A stretch of 37,446 nt of DNA from Actinomycetota bacterium (GTDB lineage Bacteria; Actinomycetota; Thermoleophilia; RBG-16-64-13): NCBI GenBank assembly GCA_012523095.1, contig JAAYJE010000098.1, positions 1-37,446 on the forward strand, given 5' to 3'. The translations under genes and the position numbers were made by a program. Below, in pieces: positions 17,243 through 25,301 of this stretch; position 1 is the stretch's first letter, and every line of letters begins with the position of its first letter. The notes below the pieces were generated by a model that worked only from the letters and a program-made list of their open reading frames with translations, was not told where the DNA came from and did not search any database.

Positions 17243-17775
17243 GCATCCCCTATCCGGTCTCCCAGAGCCCAGTAGCTATTGTCCGGCATGGTGAGCACGA
17301 AGGGGCGGAGCTTGGCGACATCGACTGTTTCGTCGGTGAGCACATTCTCCGTTGCATAGGTGTTCATGACCTCGCCGATAAACAGGAAGTCACCGGGCAG
17401 TTCCACCGTCTGTTCGAGGCGGCATTCCATGCTGAGAGGGCATTGACGGACCATGGGCGCCGAGTCAAGAGCGCCGTTGAACACATCGATATGCGTCGTC
17501 TTGTCCTCTTGGTAACCGTGCACGAGTCCACAATAGTCGGCAAGGGTCGCCTGATCGACGCTTGGATAGCTCACGCTGAACTGTCCGGTTTGCCGAATGC
17601 CCTTGGCGGTGTGCTGCTTGAGGCCGAGCGAAACGCCCACCATCGGAGGGTCGCTGTGGAGCTTCGTGATCCAAGCCGCGGTCATGAAGTTGGGTTTGCC
17701 GTCCGTCATCGTGCCGACGATCACCACCGGCATGGGATAGATGTTGAAGCTCCTCCCGATGTTCCTCTTCGCCAT
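17203..17775 (-). CDS. Flavin reductase / flavoredoxin-family FMN-binding protein
   Basis: This 190-residue protein starts at ATG 17775 behind AAGGAGAG. It has the split-barrel flavin-reductase fold: YPMPVVIVGTMTDGKPNFMTAAWITKLHSDPPMVGVSLG, followed by FSVSYPSVDQATLADYCGL. The family binds FMN and passes electrons between NAD(P)H or ferredoxin and other carriers. In anaerobes it is often called flavoredoxin. It lies downstream of a ferredoxin-domain gene on the same strand, 55 bases away, which suggests a shared electron-transfer role. Confidence 0.85.
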   Translation of the reverse strand: MAKRNIGRSFNIYPMPVVIVGTMTDGKPNFMTAAWITKLHSDPPMVGVSLGLKQHTAKGIRQTGQFSVSYPSVDQATLADYCGLVHGYQEDKTTHIDVFNGALDSAPMVRQCPLSMECRLEQTVELPGDFLFIGEVMNTYATENVLTDETVDVAKLRPFVLTMPDNSYWALGDRIGDAWGMGKVLLRSGD

Positions 17776-17830
17776 TGTATCTCTCCTTCAATCGATACCA
17801 CGTGGGATGGGTTATCTTGCCGGTCGCGCG

Positions 17831-18511
17831 CTAGGATTCCTGCACGAACTCTCCGTCGAGCCCGATCAATACGGTTCGAACCGGTATCTCCACGCCTGCC
17901 GCTTCGACGGCGCGCTCAACCAGGCGCATGAGTCCGCTGCAGCACGGCACGGTCATCCTGGCCACCGTGATCGACTTGGGTTCTGCTGTGCGGATGAGTT
18001 CGGCCAGCTTCTCTACGTATGGGCTGGTGTCGTCCAGCTTGGGACACGCGACGACTAGTTTGCGTCCGCGCAGGAGATCTGCATGGAAGCTGCCTCGGGT
18101 GAAGGCCGTGCAGTCTGCCGCCACCAGAAGGTCGGAGCCCTTGAAGTAGGGGGCCTGGGGCGAGATCAAGTGTAGCTGGACGGGCCACTGAGTCAGCTCG
18201 GAGGGGGCCTGCGTCAAGGGGGCGCCCGGGCCCGGGTGCACGGCCGCCGCCGCCTCGGGGCCTCGTGTGTTGATCACGTGCTCGCGGGCCGCCTCTGGGT
18301 CGTATTCGTCACCTTCGCGCTCGATTATCTTGAGCGCTCCCGTAGGGCACACGTCGAGACACACGCCCATGCCGTCGCAATACATATCGCGGACGAGCAC
18401 CGCCTTGCCTTCCTCGTCCAACTCAAGAGCCCCCTCGGCGCAGGCCGTCGTACAGAGGCCGCAGCCGTCGCACAGGTCTCGGTCTATTTCGATGATCTTC
18501 CTGGTCGCCAT
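17831..18511 (-). CDS. 4Fe-4S ferredoxin-domain protein with Cys-containing C-terminal domain
   Basis: The 226-residue protein has an N-terminal ferredoxin pair. The first site CDGCGLCTTAC (Cys14, 17, 20, 24) is complete. The second reads CDGMGVCLDVCP, with Met in place of the second cysteine, a variant known in this family that may hold a 3Fe cluster or none. A low-complexity Ala/Pro linker precedes a C-terminal domain with LLVAADCTAFTRGSFH, LVVACPKLDD and VPCCSGLMRLVERA. These extra cysteines could bind a further cluster or metal. It is divergent from the ArsR-TusA/Hdr operon with a 185-base shared intergenic region. It is probably an electron carrier of that system (inference). The start has AAGAGG upstream. 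Confidence 0.8.
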   Translation of the reverse strand: MATRKIIEIDRDLCDGCGLCTTACAEGALELDEEGKAVLVRDMYCDGMGVCLDVCPTGALKIIEREGDEYDPEAAREHVINTRGPEAAAAVHPGPGAPLTQAPSELTQWPVQLHLISPQAPYFKGSDLLVAADCTAFTRGSFHADLLRGRKLVVACPKLDDTSPYVEKLAELIRTAEPKSITVARMTVPCCSGLMRLVERAVEAAGVEIPVRTVLIGLDGEFVQES

Positions 18512-18660
18512 ATCGCACCTCTTCGCCGGTCGGCGTCGTTTCGTACTGACGCATGTTATGGCCGCACAAACGCCGTCTGAAACCCCACAGTGGTTGGATG
18601 TCCGCTCAGAGTATCACCGGAGGGAGAGTGGCGGCCGCTCATACCGTCCTCAGGACTCGC

Positions 18661-18689
18661 TTGACGTAAGAGACATAAGAATGTATATA
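18661..18689 (+). promoter_or_regulatory. Sigma-70-type promoter of the ArsR-TusA/Hdr operon, apparently leaderless
   Basis: TTGACG at 18661-18666 and TATATA at 18684-18689 are separated by exactly 17 bases. Transcription would begin about seven bases later, at or next to the ATG at 18697. No Shine-Dalgarno exists before that ATG, so a leaderless mRNA is likely. The start codon region ATGCAAAT matches part of the operator-like motif at 31326-31333. Confidence 0.65.
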
Positions 18690-18696
18690 AGTAATC

Positions 18697-19428
18697 ATGC
18701 AAATAAAGGATGAAGTCTTCAGTGAGCCGGGCGGATCGCCGGCTGCAGAACTGAGGCCGTTGCTTGATATGCAGGCCGAGCTGTGTCAGGCCATGGCCAA
18801 TCCGCATCGACTCGCCATCGTCTACGCCCTAAGGGATGGCGAGAGGTGTGTGGGTGAACTGGCCTCGCTGCTCAACATCTCCGTCCATAATGTCTCTCGT
18901 CACCTCCGTGTCCTGCGCGAGCGGTTACTCGTGCGCCCCCGCAAAGAAGGGCAGACGGTCTACTACTCGGTGACCAATCCCAAGTTCGTTCAGGCCTGCG
19001 CCTTGATATGCGAGGCGTTGGTGGAGGAGCATCGAGCCGAGGGAGAGTGTCTTGAAGCTTTCGGTCTCCTCGAGTTCGACCGGCAGCATGAAAGGGTGGG
19101 GCAGCGACAGACGGACCCGACCCGACCAAACGTCTCGAAAGGAAGAACAACGATGCATGCGGAAGGCAACGGCGGCAGTTCCATGGATCTCACGTCGCTC
19201 CAGGCCGACAAATTGATCGATGCGCGGGGCACCTCGTGTCCGGGCCCTATATTGGCGGCCAAGAAGGGCATGCCCGGGGTGAAGGTAGGCGAGATCATGG
19301 AGGTTCTTGCCACCGACTCCACCACACTGAAAGATCTGCCGGCTTGGTCCAAGAAGATGGGCCATGAGTACCTTGGCGACGTCGAAGAGGCGGGCTACTG
19401 GAGGCTGTTCGTCAGGAGGCTTAAGTAG
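18697..19428 (+). CDS. Fused ArsR-family repressor and TusA/SirA-like sulfur carrier
   Basis: Residues 18-115 are a winged-helix ArsR domain (ANPHRLAIVYALRDGERCVGEL, ISVHNVSRHLRVLRERLLV, GQTVYYSV). Residues 165-243 are a TusA-like domain with the persulfide-carrying CPGP motif (Cys181). The classic ELCVCDL metal site is replaced by ERCVGEL. Cys30, 51, 101 and 105 are candidates for dithiol or persulfide sensing, as in SqrR/BigR (inference). No stop separates the domains. However, ATG 19153, preceded by AAAGGA at a good distance, could start a free 91-residue TusA product within the same frame. Linking repressor and sulfur carrier suggests that sulfane-sulfur status controls the downstream Hdr genes. 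Confidence 0.8.
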   Translation: MQIKDEVFSEPGGSPAAELRPLLDMQAELCQAMANPHRLAIVYALRDGERCVGELASLLNISVHNVSRHLRVLRERLLVRPRKEGQTVYYSVTNPKFVQACALICEALVEEHRAEGECLEAFGLLEFDRQHERVGQRQTDPTRPNVSKGRTTMHAEGNGGSSMDLTSLQADKLIDARGTSCPGPILAAKKGMPGVKVGEIMEVLATDSTTLKDLPAWSKKMGHEYLGDVEEAGYWRLFVRRLK

Positions 19429-19445
19429 TTCTCAAGGGGTCCCAG

Positions 19446-19868
19446 GTGACCGACTGCAAGGATTTCTCCCCGAAGATACTGGTTTTCTCGACCAACAACA
19501 TCTCCGATCCGGGCATAGACCTGGCCGGCAGTTCGCACCTGCACTACTCGCCGAACGTGATGGTCATCAGCCTACCGTGCACGAGCGGGATCAAGCCCGA
19601 CTGGGTGGTCTATGCGGTCCGGCGGGGGTTCGATGGAGTGTTCATCGCCGCCGACGGTGAGGAGTGCGCTTATCTACCCGACTGCAGCGAGCGTACCGCC
19701 AAGGTGATGTCCGACGCACAGGCCATGTTGCAGGAGCGTGGTTATCAGCCGAAGCGGGTCAGGATGGCCGCGATCTGTTCGGTCTGCGCAGAGCCTTTCA
19801 CCAACTACATGCGCGAATTCTCCCAGATGCTGGCCGAAATGGGACCTTCCGGAGCGGAGGCGGCATGA
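19446..19868 (+). CDS. MvhD/HdrABC-associated hydrogenase iron-sulfur (delta) subunit-like protein
   Basis: This 140-residue protein belongs to the MvhD/FlpD family, which carries a 2Fe-2S cluster and links an electron donor (hydrogenase, formate dehydrogenase or other) to HdrA. Visible family features are LVFSTNNIS near the N-terminus, the PCTSGIKPDWVVYAVRRGFDGVFIAA segment, and cysteines 45, 74, 80, 111 and 114 (GEECAYLPDC, ICSVC). GTG 19446 has AAGGGG upstream. The stop overlaps the HdrA start as ATGA. No hydrogenase large subunit is in the window, so the electron donor is unknown. Confidence 0.85.
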   Translation: MTDCKDFSPKILVFSTNNISDPGIDLAGSSHLHYSPNVMVISLPCTSGIKPDWVVYAVRRGFDGVFIAADGEECAYLPDCSERTAKVMSDAQAMLQERGYQPKRVRMAAICSVCAEPFTNYMREFSQMLAEMGPSGAEAA

Positions 19869-22657
19869 CCGACGACTCCGTCAGGGAATACGACGCTCTC
19901 GTCATAGGCGGCGGCATCGCGGGCATGGAATCGGCCCTGAAGCTGGGCGATATGGGCTACAGGGTTATTCTCGTAGAGAGAGATTCCAGCGTGGGCGGCA
20001 AGATGGTGCTTTTCAGCAAGGTGTTCCCCACCCTCGACTGCGCCAGCTGTATCTCCACGCCAAAAATGGGGGCCGTCGTCCATCATCCCAGCGTGACGGC
20101 TCTCACCTATGCGGAAGTGGAGAGCATCCGCGGCAACGGCAAAGGCGGGTTCCGAGCGAAGATCCGAGAGAAGCCCCGCTACGTGGACGAAGCGGCCTGC
20201 ACCGGCTGTCGCCAATGCGAAGTAGTGTGCAATGTGGCCGTGCCCGACGAGTTCAACGCCGGTTTGATCTCGCGCAGAGCCGCCTACATCCCGTTTCCGC
20301 AGGCGGTGCCGAAAAAGGCAGTGGTGGAGCGGGCGGGGGTCTCGCCATGCACCTTCAACTGCCCGGCGGGCGTCAAGGCCCATGGGTACGTGGCTCTCGT
20401 GCGGAGCGGCCGGTACGAGGAGGCCTTCAACCTGGTCTGCGAGGCGACACCGCTGGTCGGCGTCCTGGGACGGGCCTGCTACGCGCCCTGCGAGACGGAG
20501 TGCACACGGGGGGTGCTGGAGGGTCCGGTCTCTATTCGTAGGCTCAAGCGCTTCATCGCCGACAGGCACTATGCGGACGGCGGGTCCGCAGTGGAGATCC
20601 CGCCTCCCAACGGCAAGAAGGTGGCCATCGTAGGTTCGGGACCTGCGGGTTTGACGGCGGCTTGGCACCTGGCGCGGAGCGGCTACGAAGTGAAGGTGTT
20701 CGAAGCGGCATCGCGGCCGGGCGGCATGTTGAGCACGGCACTGCCCGCCTTCAGGCTTCCGGATGCAGTGGTCCAGACGGACATAGCAAAGATCGTCTCA
20801 TCTGGTGTGGAGATCGTCACGGATACCCGCGTCGAGGATCTGGAGGCCCTTCGGGATATGGGGTACGCAGCGGTCTTGGTGGCCACAGGCACGCATCGAA
20901 GTACGCGGCTGGGTGTACCCGGTGAGGACCTACCGGGGGTTCTGAAGGCCTTGGACTTCTTGCGGGCCGCGAGGTCGGGTGAGGCTCTGGATGTGAGGGG
21001 CAAAGAAGTTGTGATCGTGGGGGGCGGGAATGTCGCCATCGATGCGGCGCGCACCGCACTGCGCCTGGGAGCGGCTCGCGTGCAGGTGGTCTACCGCCGG
21101 AGCCGGGATGAGATGCCGGCGAACCCTTGGGAGATCGATGAGGCTGAACGTGAAGGGGTGAGGTTCGTCTATCTCGCTACACCGACCCGGTGCGTGGGCG
21201 ACGGCTGCGTGGAGTCGATGGTCTGCCAGCCAATGGAATTGGGCGAGGCCGATGAGAGCGGTAGGCGGAGACCGACGCCTGCCGACGCGGACCCCTTTGT
21301 GCTCGATGCAGCCTGTCTGCTGGAAGAACCCAGGGAGGCATCGGTCGGGGTGCCCGATATCGAGGGTGCCGGTGGCTTTCTGGTGATAGTCGCGGCCGGT
21401 CTGACCGCGGACGTCGACGGTCTTGGTCTGGCGCTGAAGCCGGATGGTACTGTGGAGACCGACCCCGTCACTCTGCAGACCGCCGTACCTTACATCTTCG
21501 CGGCCGGTGACGTAGTCGACGGTCCCTCGTCGATAGCCGAGGCCGCCGGCCGGGGCCGGCGGGCCGCCTATATGATCAATCGATGGCTCCGGGGTGAAGA
21601 ACTGGATCCGACCGGCTTAGGCGACGTGCTTCCGGTGATGGACAAGACCGAAGTGCTGGAGAGACAGGAGTCATACCGTAAGGTCGAACCATGGCGGACC
21701 GGGCCCTTGCACACCGGTGCAAGCGCGGTTGCCGGGCCTCTTGATTTTTCCGAGCTCGAACCTCCGGTCACTGAAGAGGAAGCGCTACACAGCGCCGGGC
21801 GGTGTCTCGATTGCGGCGTATGCTCCGAGTGCAGGCAGTGTGTGGCCATCTGCCCTGCCGACTGCATCGATCTACGGATGTCGGGCCGGGAGTTCGAGGC
21901 GGAAGTGGGCGCCGTGATCCTCGCCACCGGCTTCACGCTGTTCCCGGCCGACGCGAAACCGCAATACGGCTACGGTCGGTATAAGAATGTCATCACGGGC
22001 ATGCAGATGGATCGGCTTCTAGCGCCCACCAGGCCCTACAACGACGTGGTCCGCCCAGGCGACGGCAGGATACCCGACAATATCGCCTACATCCTCTGCA
22101 CCGGCTCTCGTGATGAGACGGTCGGCAACCCCCTGTGCTCCCAGATCTGCTGCATGTATTCCATCAAGCAGAACCAACTCATCATGGGGGCTCTGCCACT
22201 GGCCGACGTCACTGTCTACTACATGGACGTCCGCTCGGTGGGGAAGGGCTACGACGAGTTCTACGAGCAGGCCAAGGCCATGGGAGCCGGGTTCGTGCGG
22301 GGCCGCATCTCAGATATCACAGAGAAGGAGGACGGCAACCTCGTGTTGCGCTACGAGGACATCGAGAACGGGGGCGGGATGGTCGAAGCCGAGCACGACC
22401 TGGTGGTGCTCGCGGTGGGGGTGCAACCGAGCGCGGATGTGCGGTCCGTCTTCCTCGATGCAGCCCCTTCACTGGATGAATATCTCTACTTGGGCGAGGC
22501 CGATGAGGATCTCGACCCCGGCAGCACCGATATGCCCGGGGTCTTCGTCGCAGGCTCGGCCGCGGGCGCCAAGGACATCCCCGATTCGATCCTGCATGCC
22601 GGAGCGGCGGTCGCGCAGGCGGCCGCTCATATCGAGAAGGGGAGAGAGACGGCGTGA
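19865..22657 (+). CDS. HdrA-like flavoprotein with an inserted GltD-like NAD(P)H oxidoreductase module
   Basis: The 930-residue protein begins as HdrA: FAD motif VIGGGIAGMESALKLG (13-28), LDCASCISTPKM, ferredoxin site CTGCRQCEVVC and YIPFPQAVP (141-149). It is then interrupted from about residue 158 to 620 by a GltD-like module. That module contains SPCTFNCPAGVKAHGYV, CYAPCETECTRG, a second FAD site VAIVGSGPAGLTAAWHLA and a NAD(P) site VIVGGGNVAIDAARTALRLG. HdrA sequence resumes with CLDCGVCSECRQCVAICP, YILCTGSRD and SQICCMYSIKQ. HdrA flavins can bifurcate electrons. The insert would give direct NAD(P)H access. Start ATG 19865 overlaps the MvhD-like stop. The longer open frame upstream is antisense to coding logic. 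Confidence 0.85.
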   Translation: MTDDSVREYDALVIGGGIAGMESALKLGDMGYRVILVERDSSVGGKMVLFSKVFPTLDCASCISTPKMGAVVHHPSVTALTYAEVESIRGNGKGGFRAKIREKPRYVDEAACTGCRQCEVVCNVAVPDEFNAGLISRRAAYIPFPQAVPKKAVVERAGVSPCTFNCPAGVKAHGYVALVRSGRYEEAFNLVCEATPLVGVLGRACYAPCETECTRGVLEGPVSIRRLKRFIADRHYADGGSAVEIPPPNGKKVAIVGSGPAGLTAAWHLARSGYEVKVFEAASRPGGMLSTALPAFRLPDAVVQTDIAKIVSSGVEIVTDTRVEDLEALRDMGYAAVLVATGTHRSTRLGVPGEDLPGVLKALDFLRAARSGEALDVRGKEVVIVGGGNVAIDAARTALRLGAARVQVVYRRSRDEMPANPWEIDEAEREGVRFVYLATPTRCVGDGCVESMVCQPMELGEADESGRRRPTPADADPFVLDAACLLEEPREASVGVPDIEGAGGFLVIVAAGLTADVDGLGLALKPDGTVETDPVTLQTAVPYIFAAGDVVDGPSSIAEAAGRGRRAAYMINRWLRGEELDPTGLGDVLPVMDKTEVLERQESYRKVEPWRTGPLHTGASAVAGPLDFSELEPPVTEEEALHSAGRCLDCGVCSECRQCVAICPADCIDLRMSGREFEAEVGAVILATGFTLFPADAKPQYGYGRYKNVITGMQMDRLLAPTRPYNDVVRPGDGRIPDNIAYILCTGSRDETVGNPLCSQICCMYSIKQNQLIMGALPLADVTVYYMDVRSVGKGYDEFYEQAKAMGAGFVRGRISDITEKEDGNLVLRYEDIENGGGMVEAEHDLVVLAVGVQPSADVRSVFLDAAPSLDEYLYLGEADEDLDPGSTDMPGVFVAGSAAGAKDIPDSILHAGAAVAQAAAHIEKGRETA

Positions 22658-24663
22658 ACGACCAGATCGTCACAGGGAGCGACCCGGGCGCCGGCGCAGA
22701 CGCCGGCGGTCGCCGGATCGGCGTGTACGTATGTCAATGTGGCGGCAACATCTCCGACTACGTGTCGGTGGACGACGTGGTGGCCGCCGTCAAGGACGAG
22801 CCCGGCGTGGTGGTGGCCCGCACCGCTATGTTCACATGCTCCGACGCCACCCAGCAGGAGATCATCAACGACATCCAGGATCAGGGACTCGACGGTATCG
22901 TGGTGGCCTCGTGTTCGCCCAAGCTGCATACGTTCACTTTCAGGGAGATGTCCAAGCGGGCCGGGCTCAACCCATACGAATACACGCAGGTCAACATCCG
23001 CGAACAATGCTCCTGGACCCATACCGACGACAAGGCCGGGGCGACCGGCAAGGCGGCGCGCTTGGTTCGAGCGGGCATCGCCCGCACCAGTCTGACCGAG
23101 CCGCTCGAACCCATCGTGGTGGAGACGGTCCCCAACGTCGTTGTTATAGGGGGCGGTATCGCAGGTATGCGGGCCGCTCTGGGATTGGCGGAAATCGGGC
23201 TCGCGGTCTTCCTGGTGGAGAAGGAGGCGGAGCTGGGTGGTTGGGCGGCCGGTTTCGCCGAGATGTACCCACACGGCAGAGACGGCCGAGACCTGGTCAC
23301 CCGTCTAGAGGAGAGGATCCGGCGACATCCCGGCATCACCGTATTCACCGACGCGGAAGTCGTGGGTAAATCGGGTAGTTTCGGCAAGTACGAAGTGGGC
23401 ATACAAGTGGGTCGGGAGCAGGCCGAAGCACCGGCGCCCAAGACACAGCCGCCCGGGACGCCGAAGCCCGAGATATCCCGGCCCGGGATGCCTCAGCTCG
23501 GGACGCCGGAGCCCGGGGCGATCACAGTGAAGGCCGGATCGATCGTCGTAGCCACGGGGTTCGACTCCTATGAGCCCCAGGAGGGCGAGTTCGGCTACGG
23601 GCTTGACGGCGTGCTCACCCTGCCCGAATTCAAACGGTTGGTGGACTCGAGCGATGGCCCCCTTGCTTACGGCGGCCGGCCGGTGCGGACCATCGTCTAC
23701 ATCTATTGCGTGGGCAGCCGGCAGGCCGAGGGCAATGAATACTGCTCGCGCTACTGCTGCACGGCGGCCATCCACAGCTCGCTGCAGGTCGCCACGAGAG
23801 ATGCCGCGCCTGTCAGCCGGTACCATCTCTATCGCGACATCCGCTCCTACGGCAGGTATGAGCCCCTTTACAACGAGTCGAGGGAGAAGGGCGATCTCTA
23901 TCTGCGCTTCCCGGACGAGGAGCCGCCCGTGGTAGCTCAGGCCTCCTCGGGCGACGGCGGGGGTGCAACAACCGCCAAGGATGGCGACGCCGGCCACGGC
24001 TACCGTCTCACGGTGACCACGCGTGACCTACTGACCGACGGCGCTGAACTCCTGATCCCGGCCGACTTGGTGGTGCTGGTCACCGGCATGGTCCCACGGG
24101 AGAACGACGACCTGGTCAAGGTGCTCAAGCTGCCGGTGGGCAACGACGGCTTCTTCAACGAGATCCACCCTAAGCTGCGTCCGGTGGAGACAGTGGTCGA
24201 TGGGGTGTTCATCTGTGGCGCCTGTCAGGGTCCCAAGAACTCGACCGAGGCGGTGGCTTCAGGGCTGGCAGCGGTCACGCAGAGCGCCTCGATCCTCAAG
24301 CGCGGATACGCCGAACTCGATCCGCTCATCGCCGTCGTCGACCCCGACACGTGCGAGTGGTGCGGGCTCTGTTTGGAGGCCTGTCCCTATGAGGCGCCCC
24401 GCCGGGTGGAGCAGGACCAGGAGGCGGCGGGCGGCGCCGATCAGGAGGGGGTCGACCATCGCGGGGCGGACGCCGACCATCGCGGGGCGGACACAGACCA
24501 CCGCAAAATGGTGGCCGTCATCGATCGAGTGGCCTGCAAGGGTTGCGGCGGATGCGTCCCGGTCTGCCCAAGGAACGCCATCGATCTGCTTGGGTACACC
24601 GACGCTCAGATGCGCGCCATGATCGACGGCCTTCTCCAGGAGCCGACGCCGTGCCGGATGTGA
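22654..24663 (+). CDS. hdrA: Heterodisulfide reductase subunit A-like flavoprotein (second HdrA)
   Basis: This 669-residue protein has the canonical HdrA layout: N-terminal RIGVYVCQCGGNISDYV, VVASCSPKLHTFTFREM, FAD motif VVIGGGIAGMRAALGLAE, YIYCVGSRQ, EYCSRYCC and two C-terminal 4Fe-4S sites, CEWCGLCLEACP (about 566) and CKGCGGCVPVCP (about 627). It should accept electrons through FAD and pass them to HdrC/HdrB. A Pro-rich linker interrupts the middle near residue 260-290, and an in-frame 21-bp repeat lies between the two ferredoxin sites. The GTG start overlaps the preceding stop as GTGA. Together with the preceding gene it gives two different HdrA proteins in one operon. Confidence 0.9.
   Translation: MNDQIVTGSDPGAGADAGGRRIGVYVCQCGGNISDYVSVDDVVAAVKDEPGVVVARTAMFTCSDATQQEIINDIQDQGLDGIVVASCSPKLHTFTFREMSKRAGLNPYEYTQVNIREQCSWTHTDDKAGATGKAARLVRAGIARTSLTEPLEPIVVETVPNVVVIGGGIAGMRAALGLAEIGLAVFLVEKEAELGGWAAGFAEMYPHGRDGRDLVTRLEERIRRHPGITVFTDAEVVGKSGSFGKYEVGIQVGREQAEAPAPKTQPPGTPKPEISRPGMPQLGTPEPGAITVKAGSIVVATGFDSYEPQEGEFGYGLDGVLTLPEFKRLVDSSDGPLAYGGRPVRTIVYIYCVGSRQAEGNEYCSRYCCTAAIHSSLQVATRDAAPVSRYHLYRDIRSYGRYEPLYNESREKGDLYLRFPDEEPPVVAQASSGDGGGATTAKDGDAGHGYRLTVTTRDLLTDGAELLIPADLVVLVTGMVPRENDDLVKVLKLPVGNDGFFNEIHPKLRPVETVVDGVFICGACQGPKNSTEAVASGLAAVTQSASILKRGYAELDPLIAVVDPDTCEWCGLCLEACPYEAPRRVEQDQEAAGGADQEGVDHRGADADHRGADTDHRKMVAVIDRVACKGCGGCVPVCPRNAIDLLGYTDAQMRAMIDGLLQEPTPCRM
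24454..24504 (+). repeat. 21-bp in-frame tandem repeat inside hdrA
   Basis: A 21-base unit beginning GACCATCGCGGGGCGGA occurs at 24454-24474 and 24475-24495, with a partial third unit to 24504. It encodes DHRGADA-type heptapeptides between the two ferredoxin sites. The copy number could vary between strains. Confidence 0.8.
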
Positions 24664-24971
24664 TCCACACGCCCCTCTGTGCGGCCGGCCACGCCGACAA
24701 CCGCGTAGCCGGCCACGCTCCGGACCATCTCGCAGACAGGGATGTACGGGAGATCATCCGCGATGAGCACCTCATGCGTCGTCCCATCCTGGAAGCGTTG
24801 GCAGAAGGGCCCCTCACCATCCCCCAGATCGCCGCGGCCATCGGCCGCCCGGCCCACGAGGTCGTTTACTGGGTGATGGGGATGCGTAAGTACGGTCATC
24901 TGACCGAGATCAAAGAAGCCGATGACGAGGGCTTCTACCTCTATAAGATCGTCGAGAAGGAGGACGGATGA
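24651..24971 (+). CDS. Small winged-helix protein embedded in the Hdr operon
   Basis: The 106-residue protein starts at GTG 24651 with AGGAG eight bases upstream and overlaps the end of hdrA by 13 bases. Residues 35-95 form a winged helix: RPILEALAEGPLTIPQIAAAIGRPAHEVVYWVMGMRKYG followed by a GFYLYKIVEK strand pair. Similar small wHTH proteins lie between hdrA and hdrC in several anaerobes. Whether they bind DNA or are structural parts of the complex is not established. Tight coupling on both sides (ATGA with hdrC) favours a stoichiometric role. Confidence 0.75.
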   Translation: MPDVIHTPLCAAGHADNRVAGHAPDHLADRDVREIIRDEHLMRRPILEALAEGPLTIPQIAAAIGRPAHEVVYWVMGMRKYGHLTEIKEADDEGFYLYKIVEKEDG

Positions 24972-25291
24972 GCGCCGGAGTCAACGGAGCCACTCTTGTC
25001 AGGCCCGCGCTCGCCGGCCGGGTGGGGGCTCTTGAGGAGTTCAACGCCTCCGCCTGCATGAACTGCGGGGTCTGCACGGCCGTCTGTCCCATGGGGATAG
25101 AGGTGCTTCCGCGCAGGCTCTTCCGCTACGTGCTTCTGGGCATGGAGGACCAGGTACTCGAGCAGATCGAGAGCATCTATTCCTGCCTACTCTGCAAGAT
25201 GTGTGAGGTCAATTGCCCGGCCGGGGTACATATCGCTGAGAACGTCAGGTCGCTCCGCCATCACATCAACCGCACCGTGTTCGGATTGTAG
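24968..25291 (+). CDS. hdrC: Heterodisulfide reductase subunit C-like ferredoxin
   Basis: The 107-residue protein carries two complete 4Fe-4S motifs: CMNCGVCTAVCP (Cys30, 33, 36, 40) and CLLCKMCEVNCP (Cys73, 76, 79, 83). Each is followed by helical segments typical of HdrC (YVLLGMEDQVLEQIESIYSC, AENVRSLRHHINRT). HdrC relays electrons from HdrA to HdrB. Its ATG overlaps the wHTH stop as ATGA. The HdrB-like gene follows after ten bases. Confidence 0.88.
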   Translation: MSAGVNGATLVRPALAGRVGALEEFNASACMNCGVCTAVCPMGIEVLPRRLFRYVLLGMEDQVLEQIESIYSCLLCKMCEVNCPAGVHIAENVRSLRHHINRTVFGL

Positions 25292-25301
25292 GGAGCGGGG
25301 C

